64,000 nt of DNA. Origin: an uncultured Kiritimatiellota bacterium. GTDB taxonomy: Bacteria; Verrucomicrobiota; Kiritimatiellia; RFP12; DVOR01. This document shows positions 50,501 through 59,104 of this stretch, one piece after another. Positions within the stretch are counted from its first letter, which is position 1; the number at the start of each line of letters is the position of its first letter. The notes under the pieces are model-generated. The model saw nothing but the letters and a program-made list of their open reading frames with translations. It was not told where the DNA came from and made no database searches. The translations under genes and the position numbers were made by a program. The stretch spans positions 62,001 to 126,000 of the forward strand of contig CALXOF010000003.1 of the NCBI GenBank assembly GCA_944389945.1, read 5' to 3'.

Positions 50501-51910
50501 ATGAAATGGATGTTGCTTTGTTTGGGACTGGGTGCCGCGGGAATCGCGGCGGCCGAGGTGACGCTTGAGGGTTTTCCCAACCACTGGACGCAGGACGACC
50601 CCACACAGACGTCGTATCGCGCCTACACGCCGGAGCATTGTCCGCCCGGGTGCGTGGCCATCGCCGGCGCCGCCATCGTCCAATATTATAAGGTAGGGGA
50701 AGGGCCGGACCAGGCCACCAATACTTGCCGCGTCAATGGCGAGTCCCGCACTCTCACCACCGAAAGCGAAACCTACAACTGGGCCGACCCTAGCTCCGAT
50801 GACTATGGCCGCCTGGCCTACAACCTGGGCGTCCGCCTGGGCATGAGTTACGAGACGAGCTCCAGTTCCGTCGCCTTCGCGAAGCTCAAAGATGTGCTCG
50901 ATGACTACGGACTGGCCTCGACTTACGTCTCCTGCGTCTCCGGCGAACCCACCGACGATGACTACGCCCGCCTGATTCAGACGCCCCTCTGCCTGGGCTG
51001 GCCCGTCGCCCTCACCATTGGCGGCGACCTCACCTCCCACGCCGTCATCGCCACCGGCTTCGACCCCACCACCGGCGAAACTCAAATCTTCAACGACTAC
51101 GGCCGCCAAGACTGGAACACCCTCCCCAACATCTACGTCCACGGCGTGGGCGACTACACCAAAATCTACGGACTCCTCGTCGTCCGCCCGCCCTGCGAAG
51201 CCGGCAAAATCTGGGCCGCCGTCACCGGCACTGTCACCGCCAAGAGCGACCTTCCGAACGTCACCCTCACCTGCGACGGCCAAACCGCCACCGTCACGCC
51301 CGCAACCGACGGCACCTATGCCCTCGCCCTTCCCGTCGAGCCCCGCGCGACCGTCACCCTCAAGTGCGGCAATCGTTCCACCATCCTCGCCTTCACCATC
51401 CCAGACGACCCCACCCTTGCCGGCTCCGGCTCCCTGAACGAGACCCTCTATGCCTGGTTCGCGGATGAGTCGAGAGAGACTGCCGTCAGTCGTTCTTCCA
51501 GTGTCTCCATCGGCTTCGCACAGACCTCATCCGTGCTCGGCTCTGACTATGCCAATGTCCCGGACAGCTGGTTGGAGGCCTACTTCTTCGAGGAGATACA
51601 GAAGGTCCTAAATAGTGGAGTGGCCTTCCGTGAGGCCTATCGCCGTGTCGCCGAGAAAGACCTTGACAACGACGGACTCCCGAACTGGCAGGAATACGTC
51701 GCCGGAACCGCCCCGCGCAATGCGTCCAGCCGCTTCCGCATCACCGGCCTCACCATCACGGACGGCAAGCCCACCCTCACCTGGGCGCCCAACCTTCCCA
51801 ACCGCGACTACCGCATCCAAGGCAAGGCCACCCTCGACGGCGCCTGGCAGGACGACCCCGGCGAGGACGCCCGCTTCTTCCGCGTCACGGTCGACAATCC
51901 CGCCAACTGA
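50501..51910 (+). CDS. Secreted C10-family cysteine protease (streptopain-like)
   Basis: 469 aa. Signal peptide at residues 1-18. The C10 nucleophile motif CPPGCVAIAGAAIVQYY is at about 47-63 (Cys51), and the catalytic His is in LTSHAVIATGFDPTTGE (about 179). About 90 residues of beta domain follow, then a DLDNDGLPNWQEYVAGTAPRN calcium-binding segment (about 383) and a C-terminal beta region (ITDGKPTLTWAP... YRIQGKATLDGAW) typical of Kiritimatiellota and Verrucomicrobia exported proteins. The usual C10 prodomain of about 100 residues is missing: the Cys comes just after the signal peptide. It would act outside the cell on host or dietary protein. Confidence 0.86.
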   Translation: MKWMLLCLGLGAAGIAAAEVTLEGFPNHWTQDDPTQTSYRAYTPEHCPPGCVAIAGAAIVQYYKVGEGPDQATNTCRVNGESRTLTTESETYNWADPSSDDYGRLAYNLGVRLGMSYETSSSSVAFAKLKDVLDDYGLASTYVSCVSGEPTDDDYARLIQTPLCLGWPVALTIGGDLTSHAVIATGFDPTTGETQIFNDYGRQDWNTLPNIYVHGVGDYTKIYGLLVVRPPCEAGKIWAAVTGTVTAKSDLPNVTLTCDGQTATVTPATDGTYALALPVEPRATVTLKCGNRSTILAFTIPDDPTLAGSGSLNETLYAWFADESRETAVSRSSSVSIGFAQTSSVLGSDYANVPDSWLEAYFFEEIQKVLNSGVAFREAYRRVAEKDLDNDGLPNWQEYVAGTAPRNASSRFRITGLTITDGKPTLTWAPNLPNRDYRIQGKATLDGAWQDDPGEDARFFRVTVDNPAN

Positions 51911-51913
51911 CCC

Positions 51914-53146
51914 ATGAACATCGCCTTCTTGGTCTACGGGTGCCGCCTCAACCAAGCCGAGGCCGAGAGCTGGCGGCAAGCCCTCGAGGCCCGCGGCGCG
52001 ACCCTCGTCCCGCCCGACGCACCGACGGTCGACGCCCTCTGCGCCCACACCTGCGCCGTCACCGCCCCCGCCGCCCGCGAGGCACTCCGTGCCCTGCGCG
52101 CCTTCCGCGTCAAACACCCCGCCGTCCCCATCATCGTCAGCGGATGCGCCGCCGCCCTCCTTCCGCCCGGCCTGGCCGACCTCACCCTCCCCCACGCCCG
52201 CAAGGCCGACTGGCTTGGCACCGTCTGTGACCGTCTCGGACTCCCCCGGTGCGCCGATGCCCCCGAGTCCCCCGCCCACCGCCGCACCCGCACCTCCCTC
52301 ATCGCGCAGGACGGTTGCGACGCCTTCTGCGCCTACTGCATTGTGCCGCACATGCGCGGCGCGCCCGTCTCCGTGCCGATGGCCGCCCTCCTTCGCCGCG
52401 CCGACGCCCTCCTCGCCGAAGGCTACCCCGAGATCGTCCTCACCGGCTGTAACCTCGCCCTCTACCGCGACCCCGAGACCGGCGCGCGCCTGCCCGAGCT
52501 CCTCGCCCGCCTCGCCGACCTCCCCCGTCCCGGCCGCGTCCGCCTCGGCTCCCTCGAACCCTGCGTGGCCGACGACGATGCCATCCTCCGCCTCATCGCC
52601 GCCAACCCCGGGCGCCTCTGCCCCTTCCTCCACCTCCCCATCCAGAGCGGTTCCGACGCTCTCCTCCGCCGCACCGGTCGCCCCTACGGCGCCGACCATA
52701 TCCGCGCCTTGCTCGACCGCATCTGCGCCACGCTCCCCTACTGCGGCCTCGGCGCCGACTGGATTGCCGGCCTCCCCGGCGAGACCGAGGCCGATGCCGC
52801 CGACACGCTCGCCCTCCTCCGCGCCTATCCCTTCACCGGCGCCCACGTCTTCCCCTACTCCCGCCGCCCCGGCACCCCCGCCGCCGACTGGCCCGATCAA
52901 CTCCCCTCCGAGACCATCGCCGCCCGCGCCGCCACCCTTCGCCAAGCCGCCAACGAGGTTCGCCAAACCTCCCTCCGCCGTTTCCTCGGCCGCGAACTCC
53001 TCGTCATCCCCGAGACCTGCCGCGACAATCATTGGCGTGGTCACTCTGCCGAAGGCCTCCCCTGCCTTCTCCCCGGCCCCGTCACCCGCGGCCGCCTCAC
53101 GTCCTTCATCCCCACCGCCCTCACCCCCGAAGGTCTCCTCCGCTGA
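51914..53146 (+). CDS. mtaB: tRNA t6A methylthiotransferase
   Basis: 410 aa. MiaB/RimO-type radical-SAM enzyme. N-terminal UPF0004 Cys (YGCRLNQAEAE, Cys10; a Cys in the HTCAVT motif; VSGCAA), radical SAM CxxxCxxC at about residue 135-142 (CDAFCAYC), and HLPIQSGSDALLRRTGRPY. The CRLNQAE variant and lack of a MiaB-specific tail fit MtaB, which turns t6A37 to ms2t6A37 in tRNAs reading ANN. It starts 3 bp after the protease stop codon. The TRAM domain at the C-terminus looks short (about 50 residues). Confidence 0.88.
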   Translation: MNIAFLVYGCRLNQAEAESWRQALEARGATLVPPDAPTVDALCAHTCAVTAPAAREALRALRAFRVKHPAVPIIVSGCAAALLPPGLADLTLPHARKADWLGTVCDRLGLPRCADAPESPAHRRTRTSLIAQDGCDAFCAYCIVPHMRGAPVSVPMAALLRRADALLAEGYPEIVLTGCNLALYRDPETGARLPELLARLADLPRPGRVRLGSLEPCVADDDAILRLIAANPGRLCPFLHLPIQSGSDALLRRTGRPYGADHIRALLDRICATLPYCGLGADWIAGLPGETEADAADTLALLRAYPFTGAHVFPYSRRPGTPAADWPDQLPSETIAARAATLRQAANEVRQTSLRRFLGRELLVIPETCRDNHWRGHSAEGLPCLLPGPVTRGRLTSFIPTALTPEGLLR

Positions 53147-53311
53147 AGGTCGGCGGGGCGCCCCAGAGAACAGAAAACAGAAAACGGTGAAGGGCCCAGG
53201 ACCTTGCGTTCTTTTGCGTCTTCGTGAAAACCACACTGGCAATCAGCGTGCGCTAGCACGACCTTAATCTGCCCAAAATCTGCGGCTTCTTCCCCACGTT
53301 CAGCCGCGGCC
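53147..53311 (-). repeat. Module E-like hairpin and inverted module B
   Basis: GGCGGGGCGCCCC with GAGAACAGA units just after the mtaB stop (53151-53185), a GTGAAGGGCCCAGGACCTTG block, then an inverted degenerate module B (CTGGCAATCAGCGTGCGCTA, 53236-53285). No gene. The spacer ends at the stop codon of the NamZ-like gene. Confidence 0.7.
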
Positions 53312-54292
53312 TCAAAGGAGGTCACGCCAGTGAGGGAGCGCGGTGAGTTTGGTCATCCAATCGGGACGGGCCTGGGGATGGTCAAAGAGCTTGCCATCGC
53401 CATAGCGATGCCGGAGGGCGCGAAGAATGGCCCACGCGGTGGCCCAGGGCTTGAAAACGGCGTTGTCGGTGAGGTGAAGACGGATGCCGCCAAGGTCGGG
53501 CTGGGTGAAGTCGAAGAAGCGCACGCCGGGAAGGCCGAGAGCGTTGAGGTCATCGGCGAGGGCTGGCCCCTCAATCCAAGGCGCGCGAAGAACGCGCCAA
53601 GCCCAGGCCCCCGCGCGGTCGACGTCCAACTGAGGCAGGGCCTCGGCAAAGACGGTGGCGGGGTAAAGCCGCGCGGCGACGCAGTCGCGGATAGCGGGCG
53701 AGGGCGGGATGAAGTCGGCCTCGGGGCCGGGCGTGAGCGGCGCGGGAAGATGCGGCAATCCGAGCCAAGCGGCGGCTTCGGTGTGGGTGAGGCCGTGGAC
53801 AAGCGGCAACTCACAGGGTGCGACGAAGGAGAGGCACGCGGGGTCGGCGGGCGGGCCGTCGGGGAGTCCGTGGCAGGGGATAGGCCGGTCGCAGACCACG
53901 CAGGGAAGACCGATTTCGGCGCACGCCTCGAGGGTCAACTTAAGCGTCGCGAGATAGGTGTAGCAGCGAACGCCGATGTCCTGCAGGTCGATGACGAGAA
54001 GGTCGAGTCCGGCCAGAAGCTCGGGCGTGGGCTTGCGCAGGTCGCCGTAGAGGGAGTGGATGGGGATGCCCCAGAGCGGATGCGGCACCGTGTGGGTACG
54101 CTCGCCGGCGGCGGCAAGACCGAAGTAGCCGTGCTCGGGCGCGAAGAGCGCACGGAGGTTGTCGCCAAAGACGCGACGCAGGGCCTCGGCGGAGGTCTCG
54201 CCGGTGGTGAGAAGCGCGGCCCGGTGGGAGAGCAACCCGACCTTGAATGTGGGGTCTGCGGTGCGGAGCCAGGCCTCGATGCCGGGGGTCAT
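53312..54292 (-). CDS. NamZ-like exo-beta-N-acetylmuramidase (DUF1343)
   Basis: 326 aa from the ATG at 54292. Recognised by VGLLSHRAALL, LRALFAPEHGYFG, IPIHSLYGDLRKPTPELL, LLVIDLQDIGVRCYTYLATL, LPCVVCDRPIP and the FDFTQPDLGGIRLHL end. These are typical of DUF1343/NamZ, which removes N-acetylmuramic acid from peptidoglycan fragments in wall recycling. It lacks a clear signal peptide and is shorter than usual (about 370-430 aa). Its start overlaps the methyltransferase stop (ATGA), so it is the last gene of a coupled operon. Confidence 0.86.
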   Translation of the reverse strand: MTPGIEAWLRTADPTFKVGLLSHRAALLTTGETSAEALRRVFGDNLRALFAPEHGYFGLAAAGERTHTVPHPLWGIPIHSLYGDLRKPTPELLAGLDLLVIDLQDIGVRCYTYLATLKLTLEACAEIGLPCVVCDRPIPCHGLPDGPPADPACLSFVAPCELPLVHGLTHTEAAAWLGLPHLPAPLTPGPEADFIPPSPAIRDCVAARLYPATVFAEALPQLDVDRAGAWAWRVLRAPWIEGPALADDLNALGLPGVRFFDFTQPDLGGIRLHLTDNAVFKPWATAWAILRALRHRYGDGKLFDHPQARPDWMTKLTALPHWRDLL

Positions 54293-55053
54293 TTGCGGCC
54301 CACGAGGATGAGGGTGGTAGGGATGGCGGCGCACTCGTCGAAGGCCTCGAGCCAATCGTCCGAGGCATAGGCCGGGTCGGGGTCTGCGGGCGGCTCTTCC
54401 AGACGCTCGACGGTAAGGCCGGCGGCGCGGAAGGCGTTGAACCAGTCGCTGACGGGCCAGGCACGGCTGGCGATGGGGTCGCCTTCGCCCTCGGGTTGCT
54501 CGCGCACGTCGTCGACAGGGTGGAAGTAACTGGGCAGGAAACGGCCCCAGGTCTCGGTGCCATCGTCCTCGTCCACGCTCACCCACTCGCCGTTGTAGAC
54601 GGGATGGACGGTGGAGAGCACGAACCAACCGCCGGGCCGCAGCCACCGCGCCACGCGAGCAACCTGCGCAAAGGGGTCGTCCAAGAACTCAAAGGCGTGC
54701 GAACTCGTCACCAAATCGAAGGCGGCCTCGGGCGCGTTGAAGTCTTCGATGGCGCACCGCTGAAAGGTGACGTCCAACCCGGCCTTTTCGGCGTCGGCAC
54801 GGGCGTAGGCGAGCTGCCCCTCGGAGATGTCGATGGCCGTGCAGCGAAGTCCTTGCCGGGCGAGCCAGAGGGAGTTCTGCCCCTCGCCGCACCCCAGCTC
54901 CAGCGCCTCCATGCCCGGCCGCAGGGGCGGCAGCAGACGCAACTTGCTCTCACCGGCCAGAAGCGGGCCGTAATGGAAGTCCCCCGCGTCAATCCGTGTG
55001 ATGGCGCGGTAAGTCCCGGAGATGGCATCCCAGTATTGGCGTTGCGGATTCAT
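54289..55053 (-). CDS. Class I SAM-dependent methyltransferase
   Basis: 254 aa from the ATG at 55053, which overlaps the upstream Nudix stop codon (ATGA). Motif I ALELGCGEGQNSLWLARQG at about residues 49-67, an acidic AIDISEGQ, and DLVTSSHAFEFLDDP. No signal or membrane segment. The substrate is not evident. Coupling with Nudix and DUF1343 genes gives only weak context. Confidence 0.85.
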   Translation of the reverse strand: MNPQRQYWDAISGTYRAITRIDAGDFHYGPLLAGESKLRLLPPLRPGMEALELGCGEGQNSLWLARQGLRCTAIDISEGQLAYARADAEKAGLDVTFQRCAIEDFNAPEAAFDLVTSSHAFEFLDDPFAQVARVARWLRPGGWFVLSTVHPVYNGEWVSVDEDDGTETWGRFLPSYFHPVDDVREQPEGEGDPIASRAWPVSDWFNAFRAAGLTVERLEEPPADPDPAYASDDWLEAFDECAAIPTTLILVGRK

Positions 55054-55604
55054 GGGAGCTTGCCGACGGCCTGGGCGCGGCGGTAAAGGTGCCAAAGGAT
55101 GATGGACTTGCCGTCGATGAGCGTGCCGTCGTCGATGGCCGCGTCAATCTCCGCCGCCGTCAGGGCGACGGGCTTAAGGTTCTCGTCGGTGTCGAGGCGC
55201 TGGCCATCGGGCTCGGCCTTGAGACGCGCGAAGAAGTGCCAGTGCACCTCGTCGCAGTAGCCGGGGGCGGGGAGGGACTTGCCGAGCGGGATCAGCTCGG
55301 TGACCTCATGGCCGCTCTCTTCGCGGGTCTCGCGGCGGGCGGATTCCTCGGGCATTTCGCCGGGCTCCATGCACCCGGCCACGCACTCCAGCAACGTCTG
55401 CTCCACGGCCTTGCGATACTGCCGCACCAAGATAAACCGCCCATCGGGCAGTTGCCCCAGAATGCAGACCGCGCCGCGGTGCCGGAGCACCTCACGGGTG
55501 GTCTTGCGTCCGTCGGGCATCTCGATGTCCAGGATATCGATGGTCAGGGCGCGCCCCTCAAAGATCCGGCGGCTGCCCAACGTCTTTTCGTGCATGGGGT
55601 CCAT
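55050..55604 (-). CDS. Nudix hydrolase (ADP-ribose pyrophosphatase-like)
   Basis: 184 aa. The Nudix box is complete: G(5x)E(7x)REUxEExG with GCMEPGEMPEESARRETREESG at about residues 77-98, followed by APGYCDEVHWHFFARL as in ADP-ribose/ADP-sugar pyrophosphatases. It cleaves nucleoside diphosphate-X compounds. GGAG lies 9 nt before the ATG. The stop codon overlaps the methyltransferase start. Confidence 0.92.
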   Translation of the reverse strand: MDPMHEKTLGSRRIFEGRALTIDILDIEMPDGRKTTREVLRHRGAVCILGQLPDGRFILVRQYRKAVEQTLLECVAGCMEPGEMPEESARRETREESGHEVTELIPLGKSLPAPGYCDEVHWHFFARLKAEPDGQRLDTDENLKPVALTAAEIDAAIDDGTLIDGKSIILWHLYRRAQAVGKLP

Positions 55605-55610
55605 GATGCC

Positions 55611-57176
55611 TCACTCCATATTCAGACGGCGCTCCAGGTCATACGATCGCTTGCCGCCCAAGGAAATGCTTTTGGCGTAGAACCGCGCGGCAATCTCCCG
55701 ATCCGGGTCGGCCGTCGGCAACCGCAGGAAGGCCACGGCCAGATTGAAATAGGGCCGCGGGTCGTCCGGCTTGGCCTTCGCCGCGCGCTCCAAAATCCGC
55801 ATCGCCTCGTCGGGACGGTTCTTCGTAAGGAAGGCCCCCGCCGCCACCAACTGCGCCTCGAAATCCGCCGCGCTCCCCGCCGGCACCGTGCCGATAATCT
55901 CCAGCGCGTCGTCCGGACGCCCCTGCAACAACCGCAGACGGGCCAGGTAGAGCATGAAGCCCGGCTCCTCGGGCCACGCCACGGCGTGCTTCAAGAGGGC
56001 CGCCTCCAAGGCATCCACCCGCTTGGCGGCCCACAGCGTCTCGCACTCGGCCAGGGCCACGGCGCGCGCCTTGTCATCGGCCTCGGCCTTGGCCTTCGCC
56101 TGAGCGTCTGCCTGGGCCCGCTGACGGGCAACCTCGCGGGCTTTGGCCTCCGCCGCGGCTTGGGCCTGACGCCGCGCCAACGCCTCCGCCGCCAGACGCT
56201 CCTGCTCTTGCTTCGCCGCCAGTTGCGCGGCGCGCGCCTTGGCCTCGGCATCTGCACGTTCCTTGGCGATGGCCTTCTCCAACGCATCCAGCAGGGTCTG
56301 GGCATCCGCCTCTTCTTGGCGAGCCTTGGCGGCACGGGCCTCTGCCACCTGCAAATGAGCCGCCGCACTGTCCACCGCGTCCTCTTGCGTCTTAAGGGTC
56401 TTGGCCGCGGCCTTCACCTGGGCCTCCGCCGCGTCCATCGAGGCCTCCGTGTCCGCCGCGAAGGCCCCGGCCAAGAGTCCCTCGCCGGCCTGAGCGGCCT
56501 GGGCTTGGGCGGCCACCTGCTTTTGCTCCGCCGTGCGCAACGCCACCTTGGCGGCCTGCTCCGCGGACTGCGCCTCAGCGCGAGCCTTCTGCGCCGCCTC
56601 ATGACGCGCCTTTGCGGCGGCCAGACGCTTCTCCGCCTCGGCGCGCGCAGCCTTCGCGGACGCCAGATTGCGCTTCATGCCGGGCAGTTGCTCGGTGAGG
56701 GTCGGCGGCTTCGGCGCCTCCAAGAGCTTCTCCTTGGCCTCCTTGGCCTCTTCTTTCTTGCGGAGGGCTGCGCGTTCTTCGGCCAACCGCCGCTCCAACT
56801 CCGAGGTGTCGGTCACCGCCTGGCGCACATCCAGCACCTCCGCACGCTCCAACGCCAACGCGTCCAGCGCCGACAGGCAGAGAAACTTCTTCATTCGCAA
56901 CGACGACCACGCCGGCCCCGAGGTGTCCTCCGTGGCCTCCGTCTGCTCGATGAGCGTCTGCGCACGCCGGAAGAGGCGGATGGCCTCCTCTACGTCCCCC
57001 TTCTGGGTCGCCTCCTGGGCTTGCACAATCAAGCGGTTGGGCTCACGCAGGGCCTCTGCCACGCGCGTCGCCACCTCCGCGGCCTGTTCTTCTTCGCTGT
57101 CGCCGAAGGGCCAAGCCGCCGCCGGGCCCGCCAAACACGCCACCAGCGCCATCAATACCAAAACGCGTCCACTCAT
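55611..57176 (-). CDS. Exported coiled-coil/TPR protein
   Basis: 521 aa from the ATG at 57176. Signal peptide at about 1-21 (ends GPAAAWPFG). A long Ala/Glu/Lys-rich coiled coil (about residues 115-365) follows, and then helical TPR-like repeats (about 375-515, e.g. LYLARLRLLQGRPDDALEI and RPYFNLAVAFLRL). It would span the periplasm and bind partners. The start overlaps the CDF gene stop (ATGA). No match to a named family; TolA-like composition is superficial. Confidence 0.75.
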   Translation of the reverse strand: MSGRVLVLMALVACLAGPAAAWPFGDSEEEQAAEVATRVAEALREPNRLIVQAQEATQKGDVEEAIRLFRRAQTLIEQTEATEDTSGPAWSSLRMKKFLCLSALDALALERAEVLDVRQAVTDTSELERRLAEERAALRKKEEAKEAKEKLLEAPKPPTLTEQLPGMKRNLASAKAARAEAEKRLAAAKARHEAAQKARAEAQSAEQAAKVALRTAEQKQVAAQAQAAQAGEGLLAGAFAADTEASMDAAEAQVKAAAKTLKTQEDAVDSAAAHLQVAEARAAKARQEEADAQTLLDALEKAIAKERADAEAKARAAQLAAKQEQERLAAEALARRQAQAAAEAKAREVARQRAQADAQAKAKAEADDKARAVALAECETLWAAKRVDALEAALLKHAVAWPEEPGFMLYLARLRLLQGRPDDALEIIGTVPAGSAADFEAQLVAAGAFLTKNRPDEAMRILERAAKAKPDDPRPYFNLAVAFLRLPTADPDREIAARFYAKSISLGGKRSYDLERRLNME

Positions 57177-58099
57177 TGCCGCTTTCCTTCTTTCCAAGGT
57201 TCCACATGAATCGTCACGATTGCGTCCGCGCCAAACGCCCCGCGCAGGGTATGCTCCACCCGGCTCGCGATGGCATGCGCCTCAAGGACCGTCATCGACG
57301 GGTCCACCCGAAAATGCATCTCAATCACCGCCACGTTCCCCACCCGACGGCTCCGCAGATGGTGCGGCTCAGAGAGTCCCTCCACGCTGTGCACCAGCTC
57401 CAGAATCCGCGCGTTCTCGGCCTCGGACATTCCCTGCTCGGCCAGCTTGTCCACCGCGTCCTTCACGATGTCCCACGCGATCTTCAGCAACACCAGGCCC
57501 ACCCCCATCGCCGCCAAAGGGTCCAGAATCGCCCACTTGCCGCCGAAGAGCGCGCCTGCGCCCACCCCCACCGTCGTCGCGATGGACGAGAGCGCGTCGC
57601 TCCGATGGTGCCACGCGTTCGCCAGCAGGGCATCATTCTCCGTCTGCCGCGCCACCCGCACCGTCACCTGATAGAGCCACTCCTTAATAATAATAGAGGC
57701 CACACCCGCCCAGAACGCCACCATCCCCGGCCGCACCGGAAATTCCCCATGCGCCAGCGCCGCCCACAACGCCGCCGCCCCATGAAACGCAATCGCCAGG
57801 CCCACGCCGCAGAGCGCCACGCCGACCACCGCCGCCGCCAACGTCTCGTATTTCCCATGACCGTAAGGATGGTCGCAATCCTGCGGCTTCCCCGCCAACC
57901 GCATCCCGATCAATACCGCGAAATCCGTCGCGAAGTCGCTCGCCGAATGCGCCGCGTCCGCCACCATGGCCGACGACCGTCCCAACAGACCCGCCACAAA
58001 CTTCGCGAGTGTCAGAATCGTATTCACCCACACCGAAAGCCACGTCACGCGGTTCGCCCGCGCAACCCGTTCCTCGGCCGTCAATTGAACGCTGTCCAT
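57173..58099 (-). CDS. Cation diffusion facilitator (FieF-like)
   Basis: 308 aa. Six membrane helices and both metal sites: HSASDF (DAAHSASD, helix 2) and HHRSDALSS (helix 5), plus DHPYGHGKYE and a C-terminal cytoplasmic domain with GNVAVIEMHFRVDPSM. It exports divalent metal ions (Zn, Fe or Mn) by proton antiport. First gene of the minus-strand operon. A TATTATACC stretch upstream (58108-58117) may hold its -10. Metal specificity cannot be read reliably. Confidence 0.93.
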   Translation of the reverse strand: MDSVQLTAEERVARANRVTWLSVWVNTILTLAKFVAGLLGRSSAMVADAAHSASDFATDFAVLIGMRLAGKPQDCDHPYGHGKYETLAAAVVGVALCGVGLAIAFHGAAALWAALAHGEFPVRPGMVAFWAGVASIIIKEWLYQVTVRVARQTENDALLANAWHHRSDALSSIATTVGVGAGALFGGKWAILDPLAAMGVGLVLLKIAWDIVKDAVDKLAEQGMSEAENARILELVHSVEGLSEPHHLRSRRVGNVAVIEMHFRVDPSMTVLEAHAIASRVEHTLRGAFGADAIVTIHVEPWKEGKRQ

Positions 58100-58127
58100 A
58101 GACCCTTATTATACCACACTAGGGACG

Positions 58128-59030
58128 CCTCGACGCCCCGCTGATTGGCTGATTCGCTGATGGCCGTGGAAGGTTTGGCGCTTTGCGCCTGCACGGGCAG
58201 ATTGGAAGGGGCGCGGCAAGCGGCGACGGATGAGGCGCTGGGAGAGGGTGGGAGGTTTTTCGGGAAAACACGAAGGACACAAAGAACCACGAAGACACAC
58301 GAAGAAGGACTCTGGTGTAGGGAACCGCAGATTTCGCAGATTTATTGCAGATTAAGGGCGTGCTACCGCACGCAGGACTGCCAGATTGTTTTTGGAAATC
58401 ACCGTGCAGGCCCAAAGGGCCAAACCTTCCACGGCTAAGGACACGAAGGGATGCGAGGCGAGGGCGGGCCGTGCGTGCGCGCAAGGCGCACGTCCGGCCC
58501 GGGGGCCTGGAGGGGCATGGCGGGCTTCGCACGCCACGCTTTGGAAAGTTGGGAAATCTAGCGGCGCAGCCGCCGTCCTATATGTCCTATACGTCCTATG
58601 CGTCCTACCGCGTCGTGTTATGACACGTCGCAGACGTGCCGGGGGTGCAGGGAGAACTTCTCCCTGCCGGGGCGTGGGGCAGCGCCCCACACCTTTCCAA
58701 TCAGTCAATCTCCTAATCAGATAATCAGCCAAATCCTTTGTGTCCTTTGTGAGACCTTGTGAGCTTTGTGGTGAAAACACACTGGCAGTCTTGCCGGCGG
58801 TAGCCGGCCCCTAATCGGCTCCAATCGGCGTAATCGGCGGTTTCCATTCTGGCAGTCCTTTGTGTCTCTTTGTGGTTCTTCGTGTCCTTTGTGATAGCCG
58901 CGCAGCGTGAGGCTTGTCCAAACTTCCAAGCCTCCAAACTTCTAAACTTCCATTGAGCGTCCTGCCGACGGTAGCCGGCCCCAAATCTGCCAAAATCTGC
59001 GGGATCTGCGGTTCCCTTGCGGCGTGTTTC
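58128..59030 (+). repeat. Large repeat mosaic with module D copy 6
   Basis: About 900 bp. It contains a module C string (58138-58157), the TGGCCGTGGAAGGTTTGGCG block, ACACGAAG-type arrays, module B (58322-58382, hairpin GGGCGTGCTACCGCACGC), the GCGGGCCGTGCGTGCGCGC block, module D copy 6 (58570-58694), module C, an inverted variant B with GCCGGCGGTAGCCGGC (58792-58845), arrays, and another inverted B (58958-59020). No gene. Confidence 0.83.
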
Positions 59031-59104
59031 CCTGCGCTTTGCTACACTTTTAACAGAGAACTAACGCCCCAAGACAGGCGCGTTGCGCTATCATAAGAGG
59101 ACTT

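Noticed and set aside
51608..53242. 544-residue minus-strand frame over mtaB
   Set aside because: Low-complexity Gly/Ala/Glu shadow of a clear radical-SAM gene on the plus strand.
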